Made by a program: the position numbers and the translations under genes. This document shows positions 1 to 9,206 of a stretch of 64,000 nucleotides of DNA, in pieces (within the stretch, counting starts at the first letter, position 1; every line of letters begins with the position of its first letter). This DNA comes from Cyclobacteriaceae bacterium (GTDB lineage Bacteria; Bacteroidota; Bacteroidia; Cytophagales; Cyclobacteriaceae): assembly GCA_013141055.1 (NCBI GenBank), contig JABFRS010000001.1, positions 1,054,001 through 1,118,000 on the forward strand, written 5' to 3'. The notes beneath the pieces were generated by a model. It saw only the letters and a program-made list of their open reading frames with translations. It ran no database searches and was not told the DNA's origin.

Positions 1-466
1 TATATGCCATGAAAGTTTTAAAGGAAGTAATACCTTCTTCTTCCACCATCGTTTTGATCTCCGCTTTTGTAGACTCGTTGAAATCCGTAACGGCCATATG
101 AAAACTATAATCTCCAACGGTATTTCCTTTTGCCCTTGAATTCCACTCCGCCAAAGCCTCTTTTAAAGAACTTCCCTGTGTTTGCAAAACAAAATCAATC
201 ACAGTAGTGGTGCCGCCATGCAGTGCGGCTCTTGTACCTGTTTCATGCGAATCACTGGAAAATGTTCCCATAAAAGGCATATCCAGGTGAACGTGCGGAT
301 CAATTCCACCTGGCATTACCAGCAATCCCGATGCATCAATCTCCTTATCAGCTTTCACATTGAGATTCTTTCCAATCGCGGATACAGTTTCTCCTTCAAT
401 AAAAATATCTGCCACATAATCATCCGTGGCTGTAATGATCCTTCCATTCTTAATGAGCAGCGACAT
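1..466 (-). CDS. hydA: Dihydropyrimidinase (hydantoinase), C-terminus cut by the window edge
   Basis: Zn amidohydrolase that opens 5,6-dihydrouracil or dihydrothymine to N-carbamoyl-beta-alanine, the second step of reductive pyrimidine catabolism. I translated the minus strand from the ATG at 466; about 155 codons are present and the frame runs off the left edge. The N-terminus MSLLIKNGRIITATDDYVAD is typical of the family, followed by GGIDPHVHLDMPF, whose HVH supplies two metal ligands, and GTRAALHGGTTTVIDF. The lysine that becomes carboxylated lies outside the window. The start overlaps the 3' end of the permease gene by 17 bp, so the two are co-transcribed. Allantoinase or D-hydantoinase activity cannot be excluded, but the aminotransferase and mmsA neighbours favour pyrimidines. 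Confidence 0.92.
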   Translation of the reverse strand, partial: MSLLIKNGRIITATDDYVADIFIEGETVSAIGKNLNVKADKEIDASGLLVMPGGIDPHVHLDMPFMGTFSSDSHETGTRAALHGGTTTVIDFVLQTQGSSLKEALAEWNSRAKGNTVGDYSFHMAVTDFNESTKAEIKTMVEEEGITSFKTFMAY

Positions 467-1922
467 ACGATGTTTCTTTAGCTTCAGTAATTATTTCTGA
501 TTTCATTAGCATGCGGTAAATAACTCCACTCACCAGAAAGCCAACAAACCAGGCATAGTTATACAAGTTATTAATCCAGAATGGAAAAGTATCAACAGAG
601 ACCAATTTTATCGTTGTTAAAAAACCAGGGATATTTGGAATGATTCCAATTATCAATGCTATTAATGCAGCAGTGTTGAATCCACTCCTGAAACTGTAAA
701 TTCCTTTTGGATTGTAAAGCTCATCAACATTCAATCTTTGCTTCCGGATGAAATAATAATCAACGATCATGATGCCTCCTACCGGACCCAGCAAACTTGA
801 ATAACCTACAAGCCAGGTGAAAATATATCCTGTTGGATCCGCCACAAGTTTCCATGGAAAAATTAAAACTCCGATGATCCCTGTGATGTATCCACCAAGA
901 CGAAAATTGATCTTTGAAGGTGCCAGATTTGCAAAGTCATTGGCAGGACTGACAATATTAGCAGCAATGTTCGTAGCCAGCGTGGAAATGGCAACCGCTA
1001 TCATTGCCAGACTAACGAGAAGTTTACTTTCAAATTTACCAGCCAGCACTAATGGATCCCAGATCGTAGTACCATATATAATGGTTGTCGCGGAAGTCAC
1101 CACTACCCCTATAAACGCAAACAACGTCATCGATGGTGGCAACCCAATGATCTGTCCTTTTATCTGCGCCTTTTGGCTTACAGCATATCGCGTAAAGTCG
1201 GGAATATTTAATGAAAGTGTTGCCCAGAAACCCACCATGCCTGTCAATGCAGGAAAGAAGAATGTAAAGAAATCTGTGGTGTTGGAAAATTTTGAAGGCT
1301 GTTCAAGTATCGGACCTAATCCATTGCCGGCTGAAATTGCCCAGAACAGTAACGCCAATGCTGCTACCGGCAAAAAGAATGCTTTGAATACCAAAAGTTT
1401 TTTGATGCTATCGACACCGAGATAGACTACGTACATATTCAACATCCAAAACAGAATGAATGTGATGGCCGGACCAGTCTGCAATCCAAAAGAATCCGGA
1501 AAGATCTGTGGCAATGTCTCCAAAGATGGAATCCATAATCTCAACAACTGGTATAAAGAGAATCCGCCGATCCAGGTTTGAATGCCAAACCAGCCGCACG
1601 CAACTATCGCACGAAGCATTGCAGGAATATTTGCACCAGTCGTTCCAAAGCTTGCGCGAACAAAAACAGGAAAAGGAATTCCATATTTCGCACCTGCATG
1701 TCCATTTAAGATCATGGGAATAAGAACTACTGTATTTCCCAGGAAAATTGTCAACACAGATTGCCACCAGTTCATGCCACCTTCAATCAGCGAACTAGCA
1801 AGCATGTAGGTCGGAATGCACAAACTCATGCTGATCCATAGCGCAGCGTAGTTCCAGGTATTCCAGGTACGTTTGGTCTCTGGTACTGGTGCCAGATCTT
1901 CGCTATAGAGACTTGAGTTCAA
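450..1922 (-). CDS. NCS1 family nucleobase:cation symporter
   Basis: Inner-membrane secondary transporter of the nucleobase:cation symporter-1 family (Mhp1, PucI, allantoin and uracil permeases). It has 490 residues with about 12 hydrophobic segments. The N-terminal NYAALWISMSLCIPTYMLAS and CGWFGIQTWIGG blocks (roughly residues 27-46 and 108-120) match TM1 and TM3 of the family, which line the substrate site in Mhp1. It sits between the aminotransferase and the dihydropyrimidinase, 42 bp after the former and overlapping the latter. I infer uptake of uracil, thymine, dihydropyrimidines or a hydantoin to feed the operon; the exact substrate cannot be read from sequence alone. Confidence 0.93.
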   Translation of the reverse strand: MNSSLYSEDLAPVPETKRTWNTWNYAALWISMSLCIPTYMLASSLIEGGMNWWQSVLTIFLGNTVVLIPMILNGHAGAKYGIPFPVFVRASFGTTGANIPAMLRAIVACGWFGIQTWIGGFSLYQLLRLWIPSLETLPQIFPDSFGLQTGPAITFILFWMLNMYVVYLGVDSIKKLLVFKAFFLPVAALALLFWAISAGNGLGPILEQPSKFSNTTDFFTFFFPALTGMVGFWATLSLNIPDFTRYAVSQKAQIKGQIIGLPPSMTLFAFIGVVVTSATTIIYGTTIWDPLVLAGKFESKLLVSLAMIAVAISTLATNIAANIVSPANDFANLAPSKINFRLGGYITGIIGVLIFPWKLVADPTGYIFTWLVGYSSLLGPVGGIMIVDYYFIRKQRLNVDELYNPKGIYSFRSGFNTAALIALIIGIIPNIPGFLTTIKLVSVDTFPFWINNLYNYAWFVGFLVSGVIYRMLMKSEIITEAKETSYVAAH

Positions 1923-1964
1923 TTTGAAGATTTGATGATGTGAAGAATACGTTCCGGTTTTATT

Positions 1965-3311
1965 CTACTTAACTACTGCCTCATCCGCTATTTTTAATGC
2001 CTCACTGATAATTGCCAACCCTTCATCAACCTGAGCTTCCGTAACACACAGTGGCGGTGCTATGAAAATAAAACCCCATCGCACGAAAGTGTACATACCA
2101 AGCTCCTTGATCTTAGCGGCAACTTTATTCATTACCACCATTTCATCAGGTCTGGCATTAAAAGGTGCCATTGGCTCTTTTGTCTTTCGGTTCTTCACCA
2201 ACTCAATACACCCTAACAAACCCGTTGTTCTGAAATCCCCGATACTTGGATGATTCTTCTTCATTTCCTCAACACGCTTCGTAATGTATTTACCCATTGC
2301 GGAAGCGTTCTCGATCATGTTTTCATCTTCATAAATCTTAAGGACTTCCAATGCGGCGGCACAACTCACCGGATGTGCAGAATAGGTAAGTCCAAGAGCG
2401 AGCATGGTATCATCATACTTCACAGCAATCTTGTCGGAAACCATCAGACATCCAAAAGGAAGATAGCCCGCAGTGAGTCCTTTTGCCATCGCAACCATGT
2501 CCGGAACAATACCGTGATTCTCAAAGCCAAACCACTTTCCGGTACGACCGAAGCCACTCATCACCTCGTCAATAATTAACAGGATGCCATGCTTATTACA
2601 AAGCTCCCGCACCTTCATCATATAACCCTTTGGATATTGAAGACATCCTGATGTACCTGACTCACCTTCAAATAACATCGCTGCAATGGTACCCGCACCT
2701 TCATAAGCAATAATTCTTTCCAATTGTGCTACCGATTCTGAGAGCAACGCTTCTTCACCATATTCCCATCGGTAAGCATATGGAATATCGATGTGCACAA
2801 AATTGGGAGCCTGTTGTGAATCAGCAGGAATCTTACGGGGATCGCCGCCCGCAGACATAACACCGTATGTTGAGCCGTGATACGATTGATAACGACTTAA
2901 TACTTTATGGCGACCGGTAGCCATACGCGCAAGCTTTATACCGTTCTCAATGCTGGTCGCTCCACATAAAGTAAAGAAGGCTTTGTTCAGGTCGCCGGGA
3001 CAAATCTCCGCGAGTTTTTTTCCAAGATCTCCCCTGGCTTTTGTTACACAACTTGGCGTCACGTAGCTGATCTGCTGCATTTGTTCAACAACCGCATTAG
3101 TGACACGCTGATTGCCATGGCCAATATTCACGTTCATTAGTCCGGAAGAAAAATCGATGTATTTCTTTCCATCGTAATCATACAGGTAAACTCCTTCTCC
3201 GTACTTGACAGCAATGGGAACGATTCCCTTTTGCTTACTCCAGCTGAAGAGCGTGTAATCGAGATTGTCGTTAATGATCTCCTGAGTTTCACTTAGCGTT
3301 TTTGTACTCAT
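1965..3311 (-). CDS. Class III PLP aminotransferase (probable beta-alanine/omega-amino acid:pyruvate type)
   Basis: Fold-type I, class III pyridoxal-phosphate aminotransferase of 448 residues, normal length. The cofactor aspartate is visible at D248 in LLIIDEVMSGFGRTGKW and the Schiff-base lysine at K277 in DMVAMAKGLTAGYLPFG. Related enzymes move the amino group of beta-alanine, 4-aminobutyrate or taurine to pyruvate or 2-oxoglutarate. Between mmsA (46 bp upstream) and the permease, the most economical role is converting beta-alanine or 3-aminoisobutyrate to malonate or methylmalonate semialdehyde. Substrate assignment is inferred from context. Ornithine or GABA transamination is the alternative. 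Confidence 0.93.
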   Translation of the reverse strand: MSTKTLSETQEIINDNLDYTLFSWSKQKGIVPIAVKYGEGVYLYDYDGKKYIDFSSGLMNVNIGHGNQRVTNAVVEQMQQISYVTPSCVTKARGDLGKKLAEICPGDLNKAFFTLCGATSIENGIKLARMATGRHKVLSRYQSYHGSTYGVMSAGGDPRKIPADSQQAPNFVHIDIPYAYRWEYGEEALLSESVAQLERIIAYEGAGTIAAMLFEGESGTSGCLQYPKGYMMKVRELCNKHGILLIIDEVMSGFGRTGKWFGFENHGIVPDMVAMAKGLTAGYLPFGCLMVSDKIAVKYDDTMLALGLTYSAHPVSCAAALEVLKIYEDENMIENASAMGKYITKRVEEMKKNHPSIGDFRTTGLLGCIELVKNRKTKEPMAPFNARPDEMVVMNKVAAKIKELGMYTFVRWGFIFIAPPLCVTEAQVDEGLAIISEALKIADEAVVK

Positions 3312-3357
3312 GATATTGATTGGTTGACCTTTTATAAATTTAATAATCAGCAGTTTA

Positions 3358-4815
3358 TTAACTCATCCAGTTGACACCAGCCTCAGGATTCCATTTTGTT
3401 GTGCTCTTCTTCAGCTTCGTCCAGAATTCAATAGAGCTCTTTCCGGTAATATCTCCTACTCCAAACTTGCTTTCATTCCAGCCTCCGAAAGAGAATGGCT
3501 CCCGCGGCACGGGCACACCGACGTTCACACCGATCATCCCTGCACTTGCATTGTCAATAATGTAACGGGCAACACCACCACTTTGAGTGAAAACCGAAGC
3601 AGCATTTCCGTAAGGGTTGGCATTTTCAATTGCAAGAGCTTCATCTACCGTGTTGGTTCTCATGATGCTGATCACAGGTCCAAAAATTTCTTCGGTAGCA
3701 ACCGACATCGTTGGTGTTACAAAGTCAATGACGGTCGGCCCCACGTATGTTCCCTTCTCTTTGCCGGCAACGACTGTCTTTCTGCCGTCGACTAAGATCT
3801 TAGCGCCTTGTTTTTCAGCCTCTGTAATAAAAGCTTCAATCCTGTCTTTTGAATGCTGATTGATGACCGCTCCCAGATTTTTTCCAGGAACTATTTTTCT
3901 GGCCTCTTCGCATATCTTTTCTATGATGTGATCAACAGCACCCACCGCCACCATCGCTGACGCTGCCATGCATCTTTGGCCGGCACAACCACTCATAGAC
4001 GCTGCTACATTCTGGGCAGTCATGGCAGGAATTGCATCCGGCAAAACCATAAGGTGATTTTTTGCTCCACCTAAAGCAAGACATCTTTTATAGTTATGAG
4101 TTGCCCGTTGATAAACGATCTTGGCAACTTTCGTACTTCCCACAAAAGAAACAGCTTCAATTCCGGGGTGATCACAGATCGCATTGACGATCTCTTCATC
4201 ACCATGAACAATATTAAAGACACCATCCGGCAGCCCTGCCTCTTTCAACAAAGAAGCAAGCCGTCCAACACTTAACGGAACTTTCTCAGATGGCTTGATG
4301 ATCATACAATTTCCCAGAGCAATGGCATTCGGCAATGTCCAGTTGGGCACCATGCTTGGAAAATTAAATGGCACAATGGACGCCACCACACCAAGGGGAA
4401 CATGCTCGGTGCGACATTCTACTCCCTTGCTTACTTCAAGAACTTCTCCCACCACCAGTTGAGGCAAAGAAGTTGCGAATTCACTTAGCTCAATGCTCTT
4501 TTCAATTTCCGCTACAGCTTCTGAATACGTCTTACCGTTTTCTTCCATCACCAGCTCCGCAAGCTCTTTCAGATTTTTCTCAAGAAGGGTTTTATACTTG
4601 AAAAACACCTGAACCCTTTCCTTGATGGGCGTTCTGCTCCATCCCGGAAAAGCAACCTTGGCTGCATTTACCGCCCGCTTCAAATCATCAGAAGTAGACA
4701 TGGGAACGGTAGACAGATGGTTTCCATCAATGGGGGAAATCACATCCATCAAACGTGTGGTCGAAGGCTTTACAAATTGACCATTGATGAAGTTCTCAAC
4801 CGGGGAATATTTCAT
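3358..4815 (-). CDS. mmsA: CoA-acylating methylmalonate-semialdehyde dehydrogenase
   Basis: Aldehyde dehydrogenase superfamily member of 485 residues that oxidises malonate or methylmalonate semialdehyde with NAD+ and CoA to acetyl-CoA or propionyl-CoA plus CO2. Seen: the SIVPFNFPSMVPNWTLPNAIA block, the cofactor motif SFVGSTKVAKIVYQRA, GGAKNHL where ordinary ALDHs carry their general-base Glu, and the nucleophile C282 in GCAGQRCMAASA. The GGAKNH and GQRCMA signatures are specific to the CoA-dependent MmsA/IolA branch. It is the first gene of the minus-strand operon and diverges from the Lrp regulator. It would finish both the uracil and thymine branches, and could also serve valine or inositol breakdown. 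Confidence 0.95.
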   Translation of the reverse strand: MKYSPVENFINGQFVKPSTTRLMDVISPIDGNHLSTVPMSTSDDLKRAVNAAKVAFPGWSRTPIKERVQVFFKYKTLLEKNLKELAELVMEENGKTYSEAVAEIEKSIELSEFATSLPQLVVGEVLEVSKGVECRTEHVPLGVVASIVPFNFPSMVPNWTLPNAIALGNCMIIKPSEKVPLSVGRLASLLKEAGLPDGVFNIVHGDEEIVNAICDHPGIEAVSFVGSTKVAKIVYQRATHNYKRCLALGGAKNHLMVLPDAIPAMTAQNVAASMSGCAGQRCMAASAMVAVGAVDHIIEKICEEARKIVPGKNLGAVINQHSKDRIEAFITEAEKQGAKILVDGRKTVVAGKEKGTYVGPTVIDFVTPTMSVATEEIFGPVISIMRTNTVDEALAIENANPYGNAASVFTQSGGVARYIIDNASAGMIGVNVGVPVPREPFSFGGWNESKFGVGDITGKSSIEFWTKLKKSTTKWNPEAGVNWMS

Positions 4816-4935
4816 AATAGAGACTTAGTTATAATTAAATATAAGACTAAAAATAAAAAAAATGCAAATTCAGGTAGTATAAATAGCAATATTTTCAGTT
4901 TAACAGTTAATATTTGTGCTATTATTACAATTCAA

Positions 4936-5421
4936 ATGGGGAAAGTCACACGCGATACATTGGATGAAATGGATTTTTCAATCCTCAGCTGTCTTCAGCA
5001 GGATGGTCGTATGTCATTTACCGTAATCGCAGAGAAGCTGAATGTATCGGTTGGCACCATACGCTCACGCGTCAACAAGCTCATTGAAGACAAGACGATC
5101 AATATTATCGGAAGAGTAAATCCTGAAAAAGTAGGATTTCAGTCATACGCGCAGATTGCCGTGTATGTCCGGCCCATTACCCTAAAAGAAAAGGCTGCTC
5201 AACGAATCGCCAGGCTGCCCGAAGTTAGTTTTCTGGCCTCCACTTCTGGAGATTATGATTTGGAAGTAGATGTGATGTGCAGAAACAATGATCATCTTCT
5301 CGACTTTGTAAACGAGATATCGAAGATCGAAGGGGTATATCAGACCAAAACGACGTTATATTTCAAAGTCTATAAGTACTCGCAGCCAGAGCTTGGACTT
5401 CTTAAGTCTGTTAAGAATTAG
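4936..5421 (+). CDS. Lrp/AsnC family transcriptional regulator
   Basis: DNA-binding regulator of 161 residues: N-terminal winged HTH (about residues 10-60, DFSILSCLQQDGRMSFTVIA then VSVGTIRSRVNKL) and a C-terminal RAM effector domain (about 68-150, with ASTSGDYDLEVDV). I start it at the ATG at 4936; the frame stays open upstream to 4717 but that part runs into mmsA and is not Lrp-like. It is divergent from mmsA across 120 AT-rich bases that presumably hold both promoters and its binding sites. In other bacteria Lrp-type PydR proteins control pyrimidine reductive operons, so control of the neighbouring operon by beta-alanine or a similar ligand is a reasonable inference. Confidence 0.92.
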   Translation: MGKVTRDTLDEMDFSILSCLQQDGRMSFTVIAEKLNVSVGTIRSRVNKLIEDKTINIIGRVNPEKVGFQSYAQIAVYVRPITLKEKAAQRIARLPEVSFLASTSGDYDLEVDVMCRNNDHLLDFVNEISKIEGVYQTKTTLYFKVYKYSQPELGLLKSVKN

Positions 5422-5431
5422 AATAGACCTC

Positions 5432-5935
5432 TCAGTGGATGTGCCGTCCTTCATTGCGGACCCAAACTTTAACTGTAGATCCTTCACCTTCATGACTCTC
5501 CAGTGATATTTTCCCATCAAGCTTGTGAACACAATGATTGACAGTAAATAATCCAAGTCCATGCCCAGGAATTTTTTCGGTTATCCGTGAAAACATATTT
5601 GTGATGGCATCCTGAATGTGACCACCGATACCCACTCCATTATCAGATACCGTAATCGTGATACCCTCCGCATCTTCCTGAATAACAATCTTCACAAACG
5701 CATCCGCAATATTTTCCTTGCGATAGCGGATGGCATTATGAATAAGATGCTGAACAATTGGCGTGATCAATAACTTATCGCTGTAAAAATTCTCAGATAC
5801 TTTCACGTTGGACTTAAACCGGACATTGCTGAACCCATCCATGAATGCCAGAGAATTAATAGCCTGATGAAGGATCTCATTAAAATCAATCTGCTCATTG
5901 AGAACTGGAGATATAACCGTAGTCTGAGTACTCAT
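5432..5935 (-). CDS. Orphan histidine-kinase-like ATPase domain protein
   Basis: GHKL ATPase (HATPase_c) of 167 residues with little else. The N box is LIHNAIRYRK, the G1 box DNGVGIGG and the G2 box GHGLGLF, all intact, so ATP binding is expected. There is no DHp helix with a phospho-accepting histidine, no sensor and no membrane segment. The region before the N box (MDGFSNVRFKSNVKVSENFYSD) resembles the linker seen in Cytophagales sensor kinases. The frame is open to 6004, but the added 23 residues look non-coding, so I start at ATG 5935. It may be the 3' remnant of a longer kinase or a stand-alone regulator. It converges with the Lrp gene, 10 bp apart. Confidence 0.75.
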   Translation of the reverse strand: MSTQTTVISPVLNEQIDFNEILHQAINSLAFMDGFSNVRFKSNVKVSENFYSDKLLITPIVQHLIHNAIRYRKENIADAFVKIVIQEDAEGITITVSDNGVGIGGHIQDAITNMFSRITEKIPGHGLGLFTVNHCVHKLDGKISLESHEGEGSTVKVWVRNEGRHIH

Positions 5936-6067
5936 AATCTGGAGAATTAGGGTTCTTTTAAAGATACTACCAGCCGAATGGCCCCTCCTCAGTTGCAAAA
6001 GCACTTTTTAGGAAGCTTTGCGAAAAAAGCCTCTTTCCAAAGCTGAATTCGCCTTTTAAGTGATAAT

Positions 6068-6136
6068 TCTCTAAAGGATCCTATAGAAAAACTAAATGAT
6101 TATTTAGAGAGGGTTGCCGCATAATTGTGGCAAACC
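6068..6136. promoter_or_regulatory. Two inverted repeats upstream of the padR gene
   Basis: The non-coding stretch between the ATPase-domain gene and padR holds TCTCTAAA (6068-6075) paired with TTTAGAGA (6103-6110), then a tighter palindrome at 6112-6136 whose core reads TTGCCGCATAATTGTGGCAA. PadR proteins usually bind such dyads in front of their own operon. The second dyad lies about 110 bp before the start codon. Role as an operator is inferred; nothing else was recognised in 5936-6247. Confidence 0.4.
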
Positions 6137-6247
6137 GTGAAATTATTCCCGCTTTCATGCAACCTTCCTTAAGAAAGCGAGTATTTCCTTCTAATCCGTA
6201 GAACAAATAACAGCAACATCCTTTATAGCGCTACAACTTAATACAAT

Positions 6248-6574
6248 ATGAAAGAGACAAACCTTGGAGAATTTGAAGAAGTCATTCTTCTGCTGGTGGG
6301 AATCCTCGGCGAAGAGGCCTATGCATTTAAGATTGCTGAAGAATTTGAATCACAAACAGATCGCGTTGTTTCCATCGGCGCCGCACATTCCACATTAACA
6401 CGCCTGGAGAACAAAGGCTTCGTCAATTCAAAAATGGGAAAGTCAACCGCTGAACGTGGAGGAAGAAGAAAACGCATCTACACGATCACTGCCAGTGGCA
6501 AGAGAGTATTACAGAATGCCAGGGAATTCAGAATGGCGCTATGGAAGCAGTATCCTAAACTTGGACTGAGTTAA
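6248..6574 (+). CDS. PadR family transcriptional regulator
   Basis: A 108-residue winged-helix repressor of the PadR family. Seen: the N-terminal helix NLGEFEEVILLLVGILGEEAYAF, the recognition region AHSTLTRLENKGFV and the wing RGGRRKRIYTITASGKRVL. It is the short PadR form, without a long C-terminal dimerisation region. It lies 22 bp before an FtsX-like permease with an N-terminal prefix domain, a pairing repeated many times in Cytophagales genomes, where the regulator is thought to control the transporter. The palindromes upstream are candidate autoregulatory operators. The inducer is unknown. Confidence 0.93.
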   Translation: MKETNLGEFEEVILLLVGILGEEAYAFKIAEEFESQTDRVVSIGAAHSTLTRLENKGFVNSKMGKSTAERGGRRKRIYTITASGKRVLQNAREFRMALWKQYPKLGLS

Positions 6575-6596
6575 TTAACACAATGAAAAATAAAAA

Positions 6597-9200
6597 ATGA
6601 GTACAAGAGTTCCCAGGATACCACGTTGGCTGCTGAATCATTTCTTAAGAGATGATCTGGCAGAAGAGGTCATGGGTGATCTTGAAGAGAAGTTTTATAA
6701 AACGATAGAAAGTAAATCACTATTACGCGCAAGGCTTAACTACTGGTATCAGGTAATCAATTATATCCGTCCGTTTGCCATTCGAAAGTCAACTGTTCAT
6801 CCAAATCAAATTGATATGTTTCAAAATTATTTAAAAATCGCCTTCCGGAATCTTAGAAAAAATACTGGCTACTCAATCATCAACATTGGAGGTCTTGCCG
6901 TCGGAATGGCCATCGCTATGCTGATCGGCTTATGGGTATACGACGAACTCTCTTTCGATAAGTACTTTACAAATTATGACCGCCTCGCCAAGGTCATGCA
7001 GCATCAGACATTCAATGGGGTTATCAATACCGGAGTATCCATTCCCATGCCTCTTGAAAATGAACTAAGAGAAAAATACGGCAGCGACTTCACACATGTC
7101 GCCATTTCTTCCTGGACAAACGAGCATATTCTCAGCGCCGGGGATTTAAAGATCACAAAAAAAGGAAACTACGTACAGCCGGACTTTCCGGAAATGTTTA
7201 CACTGAAAATGCTAAAAGGAACTCGTGAAGGACTTAAAGATCAGGCCTCCATTATAATCTCTGAATCCACTGCCCGCGCGCTTTTTGGTGATGCTGATCC
7301 AATCAATCAGGCCGTTCAAATTGACAGCAAATTGGATGTAAAGGTTACGGGTGTCTACGAAGACCTTCCAAAAAATACTTTCTTCAATGATCTTGAATTC
7401 ATCTCCTCCTGGCAATTGTATCTCACCTCTGAGCAATGGCTTAAAAGAGCGGCAACACAATGGGGAAATAATTCCTTCCAGCTTTTTGTTCAGATCTCTC
7501 CTGGGGCAGACTTTGATGTGGTTTCACAAAAGATAAAAAACGCCAAGCTTGACAATGCGCCTGATGAAGCTCCCTTCTCACCACAGATGTTCCTGCTTTC
7601 CATGCAAAACTGGCACCTTAAGTCAGATTTCAAAGAGGGAAAAATGACTGGAGGCAAAATTGAAATGGTATGGCTTTTCGGAATCATCGGACTGTTCGTA
7701 CTGCTTCTGGCTTGCATCAACTTTATGAATCTCAGCACTGCCCGTTCTGAAAAACGCGCCAAAGAAGTTGGAATACGGATGACGATCGGATCGGTCCGCG
7801 GCCAGCTCATCAATCAATTCCTCAGCGAATCATTTCTCGTTGTGACGTTATCCTTTATAGTAGCTGGTATTATTGTGGTCGTATCCCTCTCGTCATTTAA
7901 TCAATTAGCTGATAAGAAAACTATTATCGAATGGGCAAATCCATTCATCTGGCTTATCTGCCTGGCCTTTATCATCATTACCAGCTTGCTTGCCGGCTCC
8001 TACCCCGCATTATACCTTTCTTCCTTTCAACCTGTCAAAGTTTTGAAAGGCACATTCAAAATGGGAAGGTTTGCAGCATTGCCAAGAAAAATCCTGGTCG
8101 TTATCCAGTTTACAGTTTCTGTTACCCTGATCATCGGAACCATCATTGTGTACAATCAGATTCAGTATTCCAAAGACAGACCGATCGGGTACAATCGTGA
8201 AGGATTGATCTCCATTCAAATGAAGTCAGATGATTTTACTGGAAAATGCGAGCTATTGAGAAATGAATTGAAAGCTGCAGGCGCGGTTGAAGAAATGTCT
8301 GAATCATCAAGCCCTATCACTGCTGTATGGCAAAACAACGGCGGGTTCAACTGGGAAGGAAAGGATCCCAATTTCCAAACTGACTTTGCTACTATTTACG
8401 TCTCTCATGAATATGGAAAAACAATTAACTGGCAGATCAGAGAAGGAAGAGATTTCTCACACGAGTTTGCTACCGACTCCTCTGGAGTGATCCTTAATGA
8501 AGCCGCTATCAAATTCATGGGAATTACTGATCCTTTAGGAAAGGAAATTACATGGGGTGATGACACGAAGCTTCACATCGTGGGCATCATCAATGACATG
8601 ATCATGCAGTCGCCTTACAATCCGGTAAAGCAAACGATCTATCTGATGAATCGTGACAATGCCAACTGGATCAATATAAGGTTGAACCCCAACAAAAGCG
8701 CAAGTGAGTCCCTTGCCATTATTGAGGCAGCATTCAAGCGGGCGATTCCTTCTGCTCCCTTTGATTTTAAATTCATTGATGCGGAATACTCCCGCAAATT
8801 CAATTCGGAGGAGCGCGTAGGCAAGCTTGCATCCGTGTTTGCTGTTCTCGCTATCATCATCAGTTGCCTTGGCTTATTTGGCCTTGCCTCTTTCGTGGCA
8901 GAGCAACGCACCAAAGAAATCGGTATCCGAAAAGTACTGGGTGCCTCAATAACCGGCTTGTGGAAAATGCTATCAGCAGACTTTGTCGTCCTCGTCATTA
9001 TATCCTGTTTCCTTGCCGCACCTCTAGCCTATTATTTCCTCGATGCATGGCTGGCGAAATACAAGTATCATACTCCTATCTCTCCGTGGATATTCATTAT
9101 GACCGCTTTGGGAGCTCTTACCGTTACACTCGCAACAGTAAGCTTCCAGGCCATAAAGGCTGCATTGATGAGCCCGGTGAAAAGCCTTAAGAGTGAATAA
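6597..9200 (+). CDS. FtsX/MacB-like ABC transporter permease with N-terminal prefix domain
   Basis: Inner-membrane permease of 867 residues. Residues 1-75 (RIPRWLLNHFLRDDLAEEVMGDLEEKF) form the permease prefix domain found with PadR partners. Next comes a MacB-type periplasmic core (first TM near residue 95), an FtsX domain with three TMs near 345-480 (LACINFMNLSTARSEKRAKEVGIR), a second periplasmic core, and a second FtsX domain near 745-867 (GLASFVAEQRTKEIGIRKVLGAS). It therefore carries two fused half-permeases. No ATP-binding subunit is adjacent. Relatives work in MacB-like efflux or lipoprotein handling; the substrate is unknown. Probably expressed with padR. Confidence 0.93.
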   Translation: MSTRVPRIPRWLLNHFLRDDLAEEVMGDLEEKFYKTIESKSLLRARLNYWYQVINYIRPFAIRKSTVHPNQIDMFQNYLKIAFRNLRKNTGYSIINIGGLAVGMAIAMLIGLWVYDELSFDKYFTNYDRLAKVMQHQTFNGVINTGVSIPMPLENELREKYGSDFTHVAISSWTNEHILSAGDLKITKKGNYVQPDFPEMFTLKMLKGTREGLKDQASIIISESTARALFGDADPINQAVQIDSKLDVKVTGVYEDLPKNTFFNDLEFISSWQLYLTSEQWLKRAATQWGNNSFQLFVQISPGADFDVVSQKIKNAKLDNAPDEAPFSPQMFLLSMQNWHLKSDFKEGKMTGGKIEMVWLFGIIGLFVLLLACINFMNLSTARSEKRAKEVGIRMTIGSVRGQLINQFLSESFLVVTLSFIVAGIIVVVSLSSFNQLADKKTIIEWANPFIWLICLAFIIITSLLAGSYPALYLSSFQPVKVLKGTFKMGRFAALPRKILVVIQFTVSVTLIIGTIIVYNQIQYSKDRPIGYNREGLISIQMKSDDFTGKCELLRNELKAAGAVEEMSESSSPITAVWQNNGGFNWEGKDPNFQTDFATIYVSHEYGKTINWQIREGRDFSHEFATDSSGVILNEAAIKFMGITDPLGKEITWGDDTKLHIVGIINDMIMQSPYNPVKQTIYLMNRDNANWINIRLNPNKSASESLAIIEAAFKRAIPSAPFDFKFIDAEYSRKFNSEERVGKLASVFAVLAIIISCLGLFGLASFVAEQRTKEIGIRKVLGASITGLWKMLSADFVVLVIISCFLAAPLAYYFLDAWLAKYKYHTPISPWIFIMTALGALTVTLATVSFQAIKAALMSPVKSLKSE

Positions 9201-9206
9201 TGGAAA

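Noticed and set aside
817-1425. A 202-codon plus-strand frame opposite the NCS1 permease
   Set aside because: It is the antisense of an unmistakable membrane transporter; its own translation has no domain and no start context.
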